From: Flavobacteriales bacterium
Lineage (GTDB): Bacteria; Bacteroidota; Bacteroidia; Flavobacteriales; Flavobacteriaceae
Length of the DNA stretch: 33,465 bases
Assembly (NCBI GenBank): GCA_004213645.1
Contig: SGZF01000011.1
Coordinates: 1-33,465 of the forward strand
Direction: 5' to 3'
Positions 1 to 8,575 of this stretch are shown one piece after another. Under the pieces are notes generated by a model. That model ran no database searches and had not been told where the DNA came from. It saw only the letters and a program-made list of their open reading frames with translations. Both the position numbers and the translations under genes were made by a program. Position 1 is the stretch's first letter. Each line of letters begins with the position of its first letter.

Positions 1-1
1 A

Positions 2-1111
2 TTTCCTTTAGCCTTCAACATAAACTATGACTACACTGACGGATTAAGTCAAACAAATATTTCAAAATTGATAGACAAACAAGTTGACAATTTAACTAAA
101 CCTAATGGTTTTGTTAATGCTAAATCTGAATATGCATATATTTTTGAGCCTCATGAGTATTATACTCAAGCTGCTATTTATAAAATTTTAGAGCATGGTC
201 TAAGAGTGAAGACTGCAACAAGAAAATTCTCAATAAACGGCAAAAAATATGATTATGGAACTTACATGATACAAGTTCAAAATCAAAAACTAAACTCTGA
301 TGAAATATATGAGTTATTAAATGATGTTTCCAAAAACTATAATATTCGTTTTGAATCACAACCTACTGGGATAACAGATGGAATTGATTTAGGATCTGAT
401 TATTTTATAATCGTTAAAAAACCAAAGATTGCTCTGATTGTTGGTGATGGAGTTAGAAGCTACGATGCAGGTGAAATTTGGCACTTACTGGATACTCGAT
501 ACGATATTCCTATTTCAAAACTTGATGTTGATGATCTTGAATATATTGAACTAAGTAAATATTCTCATATTATTTTACCTGATTATTATGGAAAAAAAAT
601 CAGTTCAGACCAAATTAATGAATATGTTACTAATGGAGGAAACTTAATTGCTTACCGAAACTCTATTAGATGGGTCTCTGAAAACATAATTGAAATTGAA
701 CTATTATCCAATAATTTAATTGCAGATGGAGTAAGTTTTGATAAAAGAGAAGCATTTTATAGAGCACAACAAACAGGTGGTGCTATATTTGAAACAATTA
801 TAGATAAAAGTCATCCTGTCAACTATGGTATCGAGTCAAATATTCTACCTCTTTTCAGAAATTCAAATGTATACATGAGCAAAAGTGAACAAAGTTTTAA
901 TAATCCTATCTCTTATTCAAATAATCCCTTAATGAGTGGATATATTTCAGAAGAGAATCTTTCATTGTTAAAAACATCTGTGCCATTTAAATTAATTAGA
1001 AAAGGTAAAGGTAAAGTTATGTTGATGACCGATAATACAAATTTTAGAGCATTTTGGTTTGGAACTAACCGAGTTCTTTTAAATATGCTATTTCACTCAA
1101 ATTTAATGTAG
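2..1111 (+). CDS. M14-type zinc carboxypeptidase-like protein, C-terminal part (5' cut by window edge)
   Basis: The reading frame is open from the first bases of the window, so the gene begins upstream. An internal TTG at 68 is unlikely to be the true start because coherent protein (…NYDYTDGL…) precedes it. The visible part resembles the C-terminal half of the large (about 800-900 residue) secreted M14-family carboxypeptidases of marine Bacteroidota and relatives. The zinc-binding peptidase domain would lie outside the window and is not seen. From about residue 140 of the visible part (PKIALIVGDGV…, then …ITNGG-like NLIAYR) the sequence looks like the class I glutamine-amidotransferase-like fold that often ends these proteins. 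A role in extracellular peptide breakdown is inferred. The stop TAG directly abuts the stop codon of the convergent recQ. The call rests on family resemblance without the catalytic domain, so confidence is moderate. Confidence 0.6.
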   Translation, partial: FPLAFNINYDYTDGLSQTNISKLIDKQVDNLTKPNGFVNAKSEYAYIFEPHEYYTQAAIYKILEHGLRVKTATRKFSINGKKYDYGTYMIQVQNQKLNSDEIYELLNDVSKNYNIRFESQPTGITDGIDLGSDYFIIVKKPKIALIVGDGVRSYDAGEIWHLLDTRYDIPISKLDVDDLEYIELSKYSHIILPDYYGKKISSDQINEYVTNGGNLIAYRNSIRWVSENIIEIELLSNNLIADGVSFDKREAFYRAQQTGGAIFETIIDKSHPVNYGIESNILPLFRNSNVYMSKSEQSFNNPISYSNNPLMSGYISEENLSLLKTSVPFKLIRKGKGKVMLMTDNTNFRAFWFGTNRVLLNMLFHSNLM

Positions 1112-3241
1112 TTAGTTAGAGACATCATTAATGAACTTTATTCTATATATTCTTAGTTCATCTTCATCATATTGTTTATCAAATTCTTCGAGTGCAAATT
1201 TAATATCTTCACTTTCACTCTCTAAGAAATATTCATTAAGCTCTTCCTGTTGCTCGTCATCAAGAATATCATCAACATAATAGTCTATATCTAGCTTGGT
1301 ACCAGAAAAAACAATGCTTTCTAGTTCTGACAATAATATATTAAACTCAATACCTCTAGATTCACTTAATTCATCAAGTGGTATTTTTTTATCTATATTC
1401 TGAATAAGGGAAAGTTTTTTTGAAGACTTTGAACCTGATGTTCTAAGAATTATTTCATCTGATTTAATTATATTATTTTCTTTTATATGTTTTTTTATTA
1501 ATTCAACAAATTGAAAGCCAAATTTAATAACCTTTCCATCACCTACTCCATTTATATTTTTAAATTCATCCAATGATGTAGGGTATTTATATGTCATATC
1601 TTCTAATGAAAATTCCTGAAAAATTGCATATGGTGGAAGAGATTTATTTTTTGCAATTTCTTTTCTAAGAGTAATTAACTTTTTCATTAATTCAGAATCT
1701 ACAACTGAAACTTTATTTGATTCATTATTTATTTTAAAAGTTTTAGTAAAATCATTATCTCTAGATACATAAAATTTTTTGGGGTTTAAATAAAAATCTT
1801 TTCCTTTTGGAGTTAATTTGACTGAATTAAAATCATTAATGTCCTTTTCAAATATTCCATCAACAATTGAATAAGTAATTATTGTTTTCCAAAACTTTTC
1901 ATCAATTTCATTTTTATCATCTATTGGTAAATCCTTTATAAAATCGTTTATCAATACTTTTTTATCACTGGCAAAATAATTTTTAATTATAAAAATAAGT
2001 TGATCTTTAACATTAATTTTCTTTTTAGGATTTTTTGAATTATCATCCATATTTTCATCATTGTTAATTGATGAGTCATATTTTTCCCCAAAATAACTTA
2101 ATAAATATTTTCTTCTTGAGACTGATGTGTTAGCAAAATTGGAAATCTCTTTAAGTAACATCAAACTAATATTTCGTTCTGATGATTTCTTCTTTGAAAG
2201 CAGCTTTTCTAGTTTTTCAACATCTTGATAAGAATAATACATTAAACAATGCCCTTTTCCTCCATCTCTTCCTGCTCTTCCAGTTTCCTGATAATAACCT
2301 TCAATACTTTTTGGAATAGTATAATGAACCACATACCTAACATCAGGTTTATCAATTCCCATTCCAAAAGCAATTGTAGCAACTATGACATCACAATCAT
2401 CTTTTAGAAATTTATCTTGGTTTTCTTCTCTTACTTTTTTTTCCAAACCCGCATGGTATGGCAAACTTATTACTCCATTCATATTAAGTAATTGTGACAA
2501 TTCTTCTACATTTTTCCTAGATAGACAATAAATAATCCCAGATTCTTTATTATTAGACTTAATAAATTTTAAAAGATCAATATCTATTTGATCATTTTTT
2601 GGTCTTACTTCATAATATAAGTTTGGTCGATTAAAAGAGGATTTAAATATTTTTGAGTTATTTATTTTTAAATTTTTTATAATATCATCTTGAACTTTTG
2701 GAGTAGCTGTAGCTGTTAAAGCAATAATTTTAATTTTTGGGTTAATCATGTCAATCACTTCTCTAATCTTGCGATATTCAGGCCTAAAGTCATGCCCCCA
2801 CTCTGATATACAGTGAGCCTCATCAATTGCTAAAAAGGATATAGATACGTTTGTTAAAAAATCTATTGTATCTTTTTTAGATAATGTTTCTGGAGCTACA
2901 AATAATAATTTTGTTTTTCCAGAACACACATCATCTTTAACATTATCTGATTGCTCTTTATTAAGAGTTGAATTAAGAACATGAGCAACAGAATCATCAG
3001 TATTATTTCCTCTTATAAGGTCAACCTGATTTTTCATTAAAGCAATTAAAGGAGAAACTATAATTGCTGTTCCATCTAAAATCATAGCTGGTAGTTGATA
3101 ACAAAGCGATTTACCCCCTCCAGTTGGCATTATGACAAAAGAATCATTACCCTCAAGTAGATTTCTAATTATAGATTCTTGAAGATTTTTAAATGAAGTG
3201 AAACCAAATTTTTCTTTTAATTGATCTTTTAGTGTATCCAA
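1112..3241 (-). CDS. recQ: ATP-dependent DNA helicase RecQ lacking the usual zinc cysteines
   Basis: RecQ is a 3'-5' superfamily 2 helicase acting in recombination and repair. Visible in order: Walker A TGGGKS (residues 40-45), DEAH (140-143), LTATAT (175-180), the motif VI region QETGRAGRDG (318-327), a winged-helix RQC region (about 405-490) and an HRDC domain (about 515-585). An acidic C-terminal extension runs to residue 709, consistent with the long Bacteroidota form. In typical RecQ the block after motif VI carries a four-cysteine zinc site (C-R-R…CGNCDxC). Here the first position is Ser375 (SRRKYLLSYFGE) and residues 387-402 contain no cysteine, so the zinc site is gone. The start is TTG, the only usual initiator between the upstream in-frame stop and the conserved N-terminus. 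The gene is divergent from kdsD across 62 bases. Confidence 0.95.
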   Translation of the reverse strand: MDTLKDQLKEKFGFTSFKNLQESIIRNLLEGNDSFVIMPTGGGKSLCYQLPAMILDGTAIIVSPLIALMKNQVDLIRGNNTDDSVAHVLNSTLNKEQSDNVKDDVCSGKTKLLFVAPETLSKKDTIDFLTNVSISFLAIDEAHCISEWGHDFRPEYRKIREVIDMINPKIKIIALTATATPKVQDDIIKNLKINNSKIFKSSFNRPNLYYEVRPKNDQIDIDLLKFIKSNNKESGIIYCLSRKNVEELSQLLNMNGVISLPYHAGLEKKVREENQDKFLKDDCDVIVATIAFGMGIDKPDVRYVVHYTIPKSIEGYYQETGRAGRDGGKGHCLMYYSYQDVEKLEKLLSKKKSSERNISLMLLKEISNFANTSVSRRKYLLSYFGEKYDSSINNDENMDDNSKNPKKKINVKDQLIFIIKNYFASDKKVLINDFIKDLPIDDKNEIDEKFWKTIITYSIVDGIFEKDINDFNSVKLTPKGKDFYLNPKKFYVSRDNDFTKTFKINNESNKVSVVDSELMKKLITLRKEIAKNKSLPPYAIFQEFSLEDMTYKYPTSLDEFKNINGVGDGKVIKFGFQFVELIKKHIKENNIIKSDEIILRTSGSKSSKKLSLIQNIDKKIPLDELSESRGIEFNILLSELESIVFSGTKLDIDYYVDDILDDEQQEELNEYFLESESEDIKFALEEFDKQYDEDELRIYRIKFINDVSN

Positions 3242-3263
3242 ATTATAGTTTTTGCAAAATGTT

Positions 3264-3271
3264 TAAATTTG
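3264..3271 (+). promoter_or_regulatory. possible Bacteroidota -7 promoter element for kdsD-tatC-lptB
   Basis: TAAATTTG matches the Bacteroidota sigma-A -7 consensus TAnnTTTG and lies 32 bases before the kdsD start in the recQ/kdsD divergent gap. No TTTG is seen at the expected -33 distance of about 19 bases. The consensus is short and AT-rich, so chance occurrence is possible. Confidence 0.3.
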
Positions 3272-3303
3272 CATTATATACAATTTAAAATAAATTTCCC
3301 ATT

Positions 3304-4278
3304 TTGACTAATCAAGAGATAATAAAAGATACCGCCCTAAATACACTGGATCTTACGTCCAGATCAATTTCAAATCTTTCACAAGTAATTGACTCAAACT
3401 TTTGTGAGATTATAGAAAACTTAATTATATGCAAAGGCAAAATAGTTCTTACTGGCATTGGTAAGAGTGCAATTATAGGTATGAAAATTTCTGCAACTTT
3501 AAATTCTACAGGATCAAAATCAATATTTTTACATCTTGGTGATGCACTTCATGGAGATATGGGTGTTATTAGTAGCGAAGATATTGTTATATGTTTATCA
3601 AAAAGTGGAGAATCTGAAGAAATTCAATCCCTGTGTAATTATTTGAGAGAAAATAAAATAAAACTAATAGGAGTCTCTTGTGTAAAAAACTCTTTACTTG
3701 AAAAATTTTCAAATTTTTTTATTCATACAAGTATTGAGAGAGAAGCTTGTCATAATAATTTAGCTCCTACATCAAGCTCAAGCTGTCATTTGGCCATAGG
3801 AGATGCTATTGCAATGACCTTACAGAAGTTAAAAGGCTTTTCACCTAGTGAGTTTGTTATTTATCATCCCTCAGGTGTTTTAGGAAAGCAATTAAGTTTA
3901 ACCTTATACAACTTGATAGATTTAAATAGAAAACCAAAAGTTGATGGCAAATCATCATTCTTTGATATTGTGAATGAAATTTCTGCTAATATGTATGGAG
4001 CAACTGCTGTTTTAAATAATGAAAAAATAATTGGAATTATTACAGATGGTGACATAAGAAGACTAGTTGAAAAAAATATAAATATAAATGATGTTTCTGC
4101 TTTAAGTTTTATGAATACAAATCCTAAAACTATGAAATCTGATACTCTTGCTATCAAATCATTAAAATATATGCAGGAAAATAATATTAGCCAGGTGCTT
4201 GTTTTGGATGATAGCAATAATTATATTGGAATTGTTCATATACTAGATATAATTAAACAAGGAATTAGTAATGAGTAA
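3304..4278 (+). CDS. kdsD: D-arabinose 5-phosphate isomerase (KpsF/GutQ family)
   Basis: This enzyme interconverts ribulose 5-phosphate and arabinose 5-phosphate, the first step toward KDO for the lipopolysaccharide core. The N-terminal SIS domain spans about residues 35-170, with GIGKSA (51-56), the LHLGDALHGD segment carrying His83, SKSGES (99-104), LAPTSS (153-158) and HPSGVLGK (188-195). Two CBS repeats follow (about 205-258 and 270-322), so the full-length architecture of 324 residues is present. The start is TTG: a stop lies six codons upstream and no ATG or GTG occurs between. There is no Shine-Dalgarno sequence. The gene overlaps tatC by eight bases and heads an envelope-biogenesis operon. 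KdsD is preferred over the paralogue GutQ because of the neighbouring LPS export gene lptB. Confidence 0.92.
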   Translation: MTNQEIIKDTALNTLDLTSRSISNLSQVIDSNFCEIIENLIICKGKIVLTGIGKSAIIGMKISATLNSTGSKSIFLHLGDALHGDMGVISSEDIVICLSKSGESEEIQSLCNYLRENKIKLIGVSCVKNSLLEKFSNFFIHTSIEREACHNNLAPTSSSSCHLAIGDAIAMTLQKLKGFSPSEFVIYHPSGVLGKQLSLTLYNLIDLNRKPKVDGKSSFFDIVNEISANMYGATAVLNNEKIIGIITDGDIRRLVEKNININDVSALSFMNTNPKTMKSDTLAIKSLKYMQENNISQVLVLDDSNNYIGIVHILDIIKQGISNE

Positions 4279-5068
4279 TTCTAGAGATATGTCATTCTTA
4301 GACCATCTTGAAGAATTAAGATGGCATATTATTAGGTCAACAATATCTGTTCTAGTTATTGCTGTTGTTGCATTTTTGGCAAAAGATATAATCTTTGACC
4401 AAATAATATTTGGTCCAAAAAAAGGAGATTTTATAAGTTATAAAATTTTTTGCTCAATCTCGCAATCTATTGGAGGTGAAGCATTCTGCTTTAATGAACT
4501 CCCATTTAGAGTTCAAAGCAGAACAGTTTCTGGTCAATTTTCTGCACACTTATGGACTTCAATTTTAGCAGGCTTTATTTTAGCTTTCCCATATGTAGTA
4601 TATGAGTTCTGGAGGTTTATTAGTCCTGGACTATATAAAAAAGAAAAAGAAGGGGCTAGAGGTTTTATATTTGTTTCATCAACTTTATTTTTTATTGGTG
4701 TTTTATTTGGATACTATGTGGTAACTCCGTTGTCAATAAATTTTTTAGGAAACTATTCAATTAGCTCAGAAGTTTTTAATGACTTTGATTTAAACAGTTA
4801 TATTGGTTTACTAAGAGCATCTGTATTGGCTTCCGGATTAATCTTTGAACTACCAATTATAATTCACTATCTGACAAAAGTAGGCATAGTAACTCCAAAT
4901 TTTTTAAGAAAAAATAGGAAATTTGCTTTAGTTATAGTTTTAAGTTTATCAGCTATAATTACTCCACCAGATATTGCAAGTCAAATTATTGTCAGTATTC
5001 CTATTTTAGTTTTATATGAAATAAGTATAATAATTTCAAAAATTGGTTATAATAAATTAAATACATAA
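4271..5068 (+). CDS. tatC: Sec-independent (Tat) protein translocase subunit TatC
   Basis: TatC is the multi-spanning receptor of the twin-arginine pathway, which exports folded proteins across the inner membrane. The N-terminal signature FLDHLEELR (residues 9-17), with the conserved acidic position, is clear, and about six membrane segments can be seen. The loop after the first helix is long (about residues 45-95) and contains two short cysteine-bearing stretches and SGQFSAHLWTS, as in Bacteroidota TatC. FILAFPYVVYEFWRFISPGL (about 101-120) is the conserved second-helix region. The length of 265 residues suits this group. The gene starts inside the end of kdsD (ATGAGTAA overlap) and is followed nine bases later by lptB, so the three are probably co-transcribed. 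No tatA or tatB is in the window. Confidence 0.96.
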   Translation: MSNSRDMSFLDHLEELRWHIIRSTISVLVIAVVAFLAKDIIFDQIIFGPKKGDFISYKIFCSISQSIGGEAFCFNELPFRVQSRTVSGQFSAHLWTSILAGFILAFPYVVYEFWRFISPGLYKKEKEGARGFIFVSSTLFFIGVLFGYYVVTPLSINFLGNYSISSEVFNDFDLNSYIGLLRASVLASGLIFELPIIIHYLTKVGIVTPNFLRKNRKFALVIVLSLSAIITPPDIASQIIVSIPILVLYEISIIISKIGYNKLNT

Positions 5069-5077
5069 TATTTGTAA

Positions 5078-5812
5078 ATGATTCTTAAAGCTATTGAAAT
5101 ATCAAAATCGTATAGGGGAAGAAAAGTTGTAGACAACATCTCTGTTGAAGTAAATCAAGGAGAAATTGTTGGGTTACTTGGGCCTAACGGTGCAGGAAAA
5201 ACTACATCATTTTACATGATAGTTGGTTTAATCAAACCAGAGTATGGAAATATATCATTAGATAAGGAAATTATTACAAGTTATCCAATGTATCAAAGAG
5301 CACAAAAAGGGATTGGTTATTTAGCTCAAGAAGAATCTGTTTTTAGAAAGCTATCTGTTGAGGATAATATACTAGGTGTATTAGAGTTTTCAAGCCTGAC
5401 AAAAAATGAACAAAAAGATAAGGCTGAACATTTAATGGAAGAATTTGGTTTAATAAATATTAAAGAAAATAGAGGTGATTTACTTTCTGGTGGAGAAAGA
5501 AGAAGAACTGAAATTGCAAGAGCATTGGCTAATGATCCAAAATTTTTATTATTAGATGAACCTTTTGCCGGAGTCGACCCAATTGCTGTAGAAGATATTC
5601 AATCAATAATATCAGTATTAAAAGAGAAGAATATAGGAATTCTAATAACAGATCATAATGTACAAGAAACACTTGCAATTACAGACAGAACATATTTAAT
5701 GTTTGAGGGTAAAATACTAAAAGAAGGTATACCTGAAGAACTAGCAAAAGATGAAATGGTAAGAAAGGTTTATTTAGGAAAAAACTTTGAATTTAAAAAG
5801 AAAAAAATTTAA
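5078..5812 (+). CDS. lptB: LPS export ABC transporter ATP-binding protein LptB
   Basis: LptB is the cytoplasmic ATPase of the LptB2FG complex, which extracts lipopolysaccharide from the inner membrane and drives it toward the outer membrane. All ABC motifs are present: Walker A GPNGAGKT (35-42), Q-loop Gln84, signature LSGGE (136-140), Walker B LLLDEP (157-162) and the switch histidine in TDHNV (His193). The LptB-type AGVDP follows Walker B, and the 244-residue length is standard. The neighbours kdsD (KDO precursor) and tatC support an envelope role. The stop codon overlaps the stop of convergent pssA within a shared TTAA, leaving no room for an intergenic terminator. Other LPS transport genes are not in the window. 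Confidence 0.95.
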   Translation: MILKAIEISKSYRGRKVVDNISVEVNQGEIVGLLGPNGAGKTTSFYMIVGLIKPEYGNISLDKEIITSYPMYQRAQKGIGYLAQEESVFRKLSVEDNILGVLEFSSLTKNEQKDKAEHLMEEFGLINIKENRGDLLSGGERRRTEIARALANDPKFLLLDEPFAGVDPIAVEDIQSIISVLKEKNIGILITDHNVQETLAITDRTYLMFEGKILKEGIPEELAKDEMVRKVYLGKNFEFKKKKI

Positions 5813-6567
5813 ATTAAAGACCACAAATTCCTTATTACGTTCAAGAATAAGTATAAAATTATAACTAGTGAAAATCCTCCTAGTCCAAATAAGAAAATTA
5901 TTGGAACCGAAAATACTATTGTTAGTATTTTGAAAATATTATAATCATATTTTCTTAACGATATTCTTAATGAAAAAAGTCTAAACGGAACATTCATTAA
6001 AACCACACTTGATATTGTAAGAATTATTAGTGTATAATTATTTAAAAGGTATTCTTTAGATTCTATAAGATATACATGATCCATTAGTATTGGTAGAGAA
6101 ACAAAAAATAATGCATTTGCAGGAGTTGGTAATCCTTCAAATTCATCAGTGTAATTAATTGTATTAAATTTTGCTAATCTTACGGCTGAACCTAAAGTTA
6201 TAAGGAATGCAACAAATGCTATAGGTGAAATAGAAAAAACTAAATCTAATTCTAAGATAGGAGATAAATATAAGTTCAAGTCAAAATCTGTTACTCTATT
6301 TCCAGATAACTTAAATAATTGGTAAACTACTATACCTGGAACAACTCCACTAGTAACAATATCTGAAATTGAGTCCAGATGTTTGCCAAAATCAGATTCT
6401 GCATTCAGAAGTCTAGCAACTAATCCATCAATATAATCTAAAAAAACTCCAAACAAGACAAGAATTAATACAGCGTCAAATTGAAACTGAAAAGCAAAAG
6501 CAATTGAAAAACATCCACAAATTAAGTTAAGCAGAGTTATAATGTTTGGTATAAATACTTTTATCAT
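5809..6567 (-). CDS. pssA: CDP-diacylglycerol-serine O-phosphatidyltransferase
   Basis: The enzyme condenses CDP-diacylglycerol with serine to make phosphatidylserine, the precursor of phosphatidylethanolamine. The CDP-alcohol phosphatidyltransferase motif D-G-x2-A-R-x8-G-x3-D-x3-D is complete (DGLVAR…[10 protein letters not shown], residues 47-69 from the start used here), near the end of the second of several membrane helices. I chose the ATG at 6567 because [15 protein letters not shown] matches the usual family N-terminus. An in-frame ATG at 6585 would add only six residues and cannot be excluded. The gene is divergent from lnt across a short gap and converges on lptB with overlapping stop codons. 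The related phosphatidylglycerol-phosphate synthase is unlikely because the central helices and the PNxxTLLNLxCG opening are PssA-like. Confidence 0.9.
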   Translation of the reverse strand: MIKVFIPNIITLLNLICGCFSIAFAFQFQFDAVLILVLFGVFLDYIDGLVARLLNAESDFGKHLDSISDIVTSGVVPGIVVYQLFKLSGNRVTDFDLNLYLSPILELDLVFSISPIAFVAFLITLGSAVRLAKFNTINYTDEFEGLPTPANALFFVSLPILMDHVYLIESKEYLLNNYTLIILTISSVVLMNVPFRLFSLRISLRKYDYNIFKILTIVFSVPIIFLFGLGGFSLVIILYLFLNVIRNLWSLI

Positions 6568-6637
6568 GTTTAAAATGCCTTCCAATTTATAAAAAAATTG
6601 TAATATTAGATTGTAAAAACCATTTAAACTTTTAAAT

Positions 6638-8245
6638 GTGAGCAGACTTCTTAGTTATTCTTTAATTAGTGGAATTTTATTAGGTGGGTCGTGGCCTGTT
6701 AATGGTTTTACTCCCCTTATTTTTATTAGTTTAATTCCCTTATTATATGTTGAAGATCTTATAAGTAAAGATGACTTAAGTAAAAAAAATTTACGAATTT
6801 TTTTCTATTCTTATTTAGCATTTCTTACATGGAATATTTCTACAACGTGGTGGATTGTTTATACTACACTACCTGGAGCAATTTTTGCTAATGTAGTTAA
6901 TTCATCATTCTACTCAATCATATTCTTGTTATATAGTCGAGTTAAAAGAAAAGTTGACTTCAAAGCAGGATCCCTTTTTTTAATAACTTTTTGGATTACA
7001 TTTGAAAAATTTCACTTAAACTGGGAGTTTTCATGGCCTTGGTTAAACCTTGGAAATGTCTTCTCTGAAAGAATAAACTGGATACAGTGGTATGAGTATA
7101 CAGGTGTATTTGGAGGGAGTTTATGGATACTTTGTTCGAATTTTCTTCTATTTAACTTAATTAAAAATTTTTCAAAATTTAAAGATAAAAGAAGATTTTA
7201 TATAAGGATTATTCCGAGAATATTCCTTATAAGTATACCAATTTTTTTATCGCTTTTAATTAAACCAAAAATTGATAAAATAGAAGAATTTGATGTTTTG
7301 ATAACTCAGCCTAAAATAGACCCCTGGGACTCTGAATATGGTAACTCCAAAAATAATCTTGATTACTTTAAAATTTTTAAGGAATTAACTAATGATAAAT
7401 TAATAAATAAAAAATATGATTTTGTTATAACACCAGAAACTTATTTCTCAGAAGGATATGGAGAAAATATTGACTATTTTGAATTTTCGAGACTTCATGA
7501 CAGCCTTAATTCTTATTTAAATCAATTTGAAAATACTAATTTAATTTCTGGTATACAATTCTATAAGCTTTATCAAAATCAAAATGATAAACCCACTAAA
7601 TCAGCTAATTTAGTGAGTGATGGAATATGGGTTGATTATTTTAATTCATCTATTAACATTTCAGCAAATACAGATTTTGAGTATAATCATAAATCTAAGT
7701 TAGTTGTTGGTAGTGAATATATGCCAATGAAGTCTTTGCTCGAGCCTATTATTGGTACAATTATGATTGACCTTGGTGGAACAATTCGTTCTTTAGGAAC
7801 TCAACATTATTCTGAAAGAAAAATTTTTAAACATTCTAAAAAAAATTTAAAAACTGCTCCAATTGTTTGTTATGAGACTATAGATGGAGAGTATGTTGCT
7901 AATTATGTAAGTTTGGGTGCTAACTTCATAACAATTATTACTAATGACGCTTGGTGGGGAAATACTCCAGGACATAGGCATTTATTAAGTTATGCTAGAT
8001 TAAGAGCAATTGAAAATAGAAGATATGTTTTAAGAAGTGCTAATTCAGGTGTTTCAACCATAATTAACGAAGTTGGAGAGTATGAAGGCAATTTACCATT
8101 TGATGAAAGGGGAACTATTAGTGGGAAAGCCTTTACAATTGAAGAAAAAACTTTTTACAACAAAAATGGAGATTACATTGCTAGGATTTGTATTCTAATT
8201 TCAATTTTATTATTGTTAATTTCTTTTTCAAAGGTAAAAGATTGA
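6638..8245 (+). CDS. lnt: apolipoprotein N-acyltransferase
   Basis: Lnt adds the third acyl chain to the N-terminal cysteine of lipoproteins at the periplasmic face of the inner membrane. The N-terminal half (about residues 1-210) is a bundle of membrane helices, followed by a carbon-nitrogen-hydrolase domain and a final C-terminal helix (about 515-530). The catalytic triad is visible: Glu267 in TPETYF, Lys354 in HKSKLVVGSE and Cys411 in IVCYE. The start is GTG at 6638; the overlapping ATG at 6636 is out of frame and hits a stop at once, and the N-terminus SLISGILLGGSWP fits the family. The 535-residue length is normal. The gene is followed by a DUF2795 gene and secA on the same strand, grouping lipoprotein maturation with export. 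Confidence 0.94.
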   Translation: MSRLLSYSLISGILLGGSWPVNGFTPLIFISLIPLLYVEDLISKDDLSKKNLRIFFYSYLAFLTWNISTTWWIVYTTLPGAIFANVVNSSFYSIIFLLYSRVKRKVDFKAGSLFLITFWITFEKFHLNWEFSWPWLNLGNVFSERINWIQWYEYTGVFGGSLWILCSNFLLFNLIKNFSKFKDKRRFYIRIIPRIFLISIPIFLSLLIKPKIDKIEEFDVLITQPKIDPWDSEYGNSKNNLDYFKIFKELTNDKLINKKYDFVITPETYFSEGYGENIDYFEFSRLHDSLNSYLNQFENTNLISGIQFYKLYQNQNDKPTKSANLVSDGIWVDYFNSSINISANTDFEYNHKSKLVVGSEYMPMKSLLEPIIGTIMIDLGGTIRSLGTQHYSERKIFKHSKKNLKTAPIVCYETIDGEYVANYVSLGANFITIITNDAWWGNTPGHRHLLSYARLRAIENRRYVLRSANSGVSTIINEVGEYEGNLPFDERGTISGKAFTIEEKTFYNKNGDYIARICILISILLLLISFSKVKD

Positions 8246-8297
8246 TTTTTTTTTGGTTTTCTGGAGTTATAATATACTTTTGCAGAAAATAAGTCTT

Positions 8298-8519
8298 ATG
8301 TATTGGACACTAGAATTAGCCTCTTACTTAAGTGATGCTCCTTGGCCCGCGTCCAAAGACGAGTTAATAGACTTTTCAATTCGAACTGGTGCACCTCTTG
8401 AAGTTGTAGAAAATCTTCAATCTCTGGAAGATGAAGGTGATGTATACGAATCAATAGAAGAGATATGGCCAGATTACCCAACAGATGAAGATTATCTTTG
8501 GAATGAAGATGAGTATTAA
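8298..8519 (+). CDS. DUF2795 family small acidic protein
   Basis: A 73-residue soluble protein of unknown function that I recognise as the compact Bacteroidota DUF2795 type. It opens MYWTLELASYLSDAPWP and has the GAPLEVVENLQSLEDEGD core and an ending rich in Asp, Glu, Trp and Tyr (EEIWPDYPTDEDYLW). It is strongly acidic and has no membrane segment or signal peptide. I chose the ATG at 8298 because the conserved family N-terminus starts there; the reading frame extends to a TTG at 8253, but the extra residues are poly-T derived and not family-like. It sits 52 bases after lnt and 56 bases before secA. The position invites a guess about envelope biogenesis, but nothing in the protein shows it. 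Confidence 0.85.
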   Translation: MYWTLELASYLSDAPWPASKDELIDFSIRTGAPLEVVENLQSLEDEGDVYESIEEIWPDYPTDEDYLWNEDEY

Positions 8520-8554
8520 TTTTATAAGATTAATATTTATTGGTAATTTTTAGA

Positions 8555-8562
8555 TAAATTTG
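8555..8562 (+). promoter_or_regulatory. possible -7 promoter element upstream of secA
   Basis: TAAATTTG fits the Bacteroidota -7 consensus TAnnTTTG and ends 13 bases before the secA ATG, which would give a very short leader. No convincing -33 TTTG is present. secA may equally be read through from lnt. Confidence 0.25.
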
Positions 8563-8575
8563 AAAAAAAATTAAT

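Noticed and set aside
8253-8297. N-terminal extension of the DUF2795 gene from a TTG
   Set aside because: The added residues come from a poly-T stretch and are not family-like, while the ATG at 8298 matches the conserved family start.
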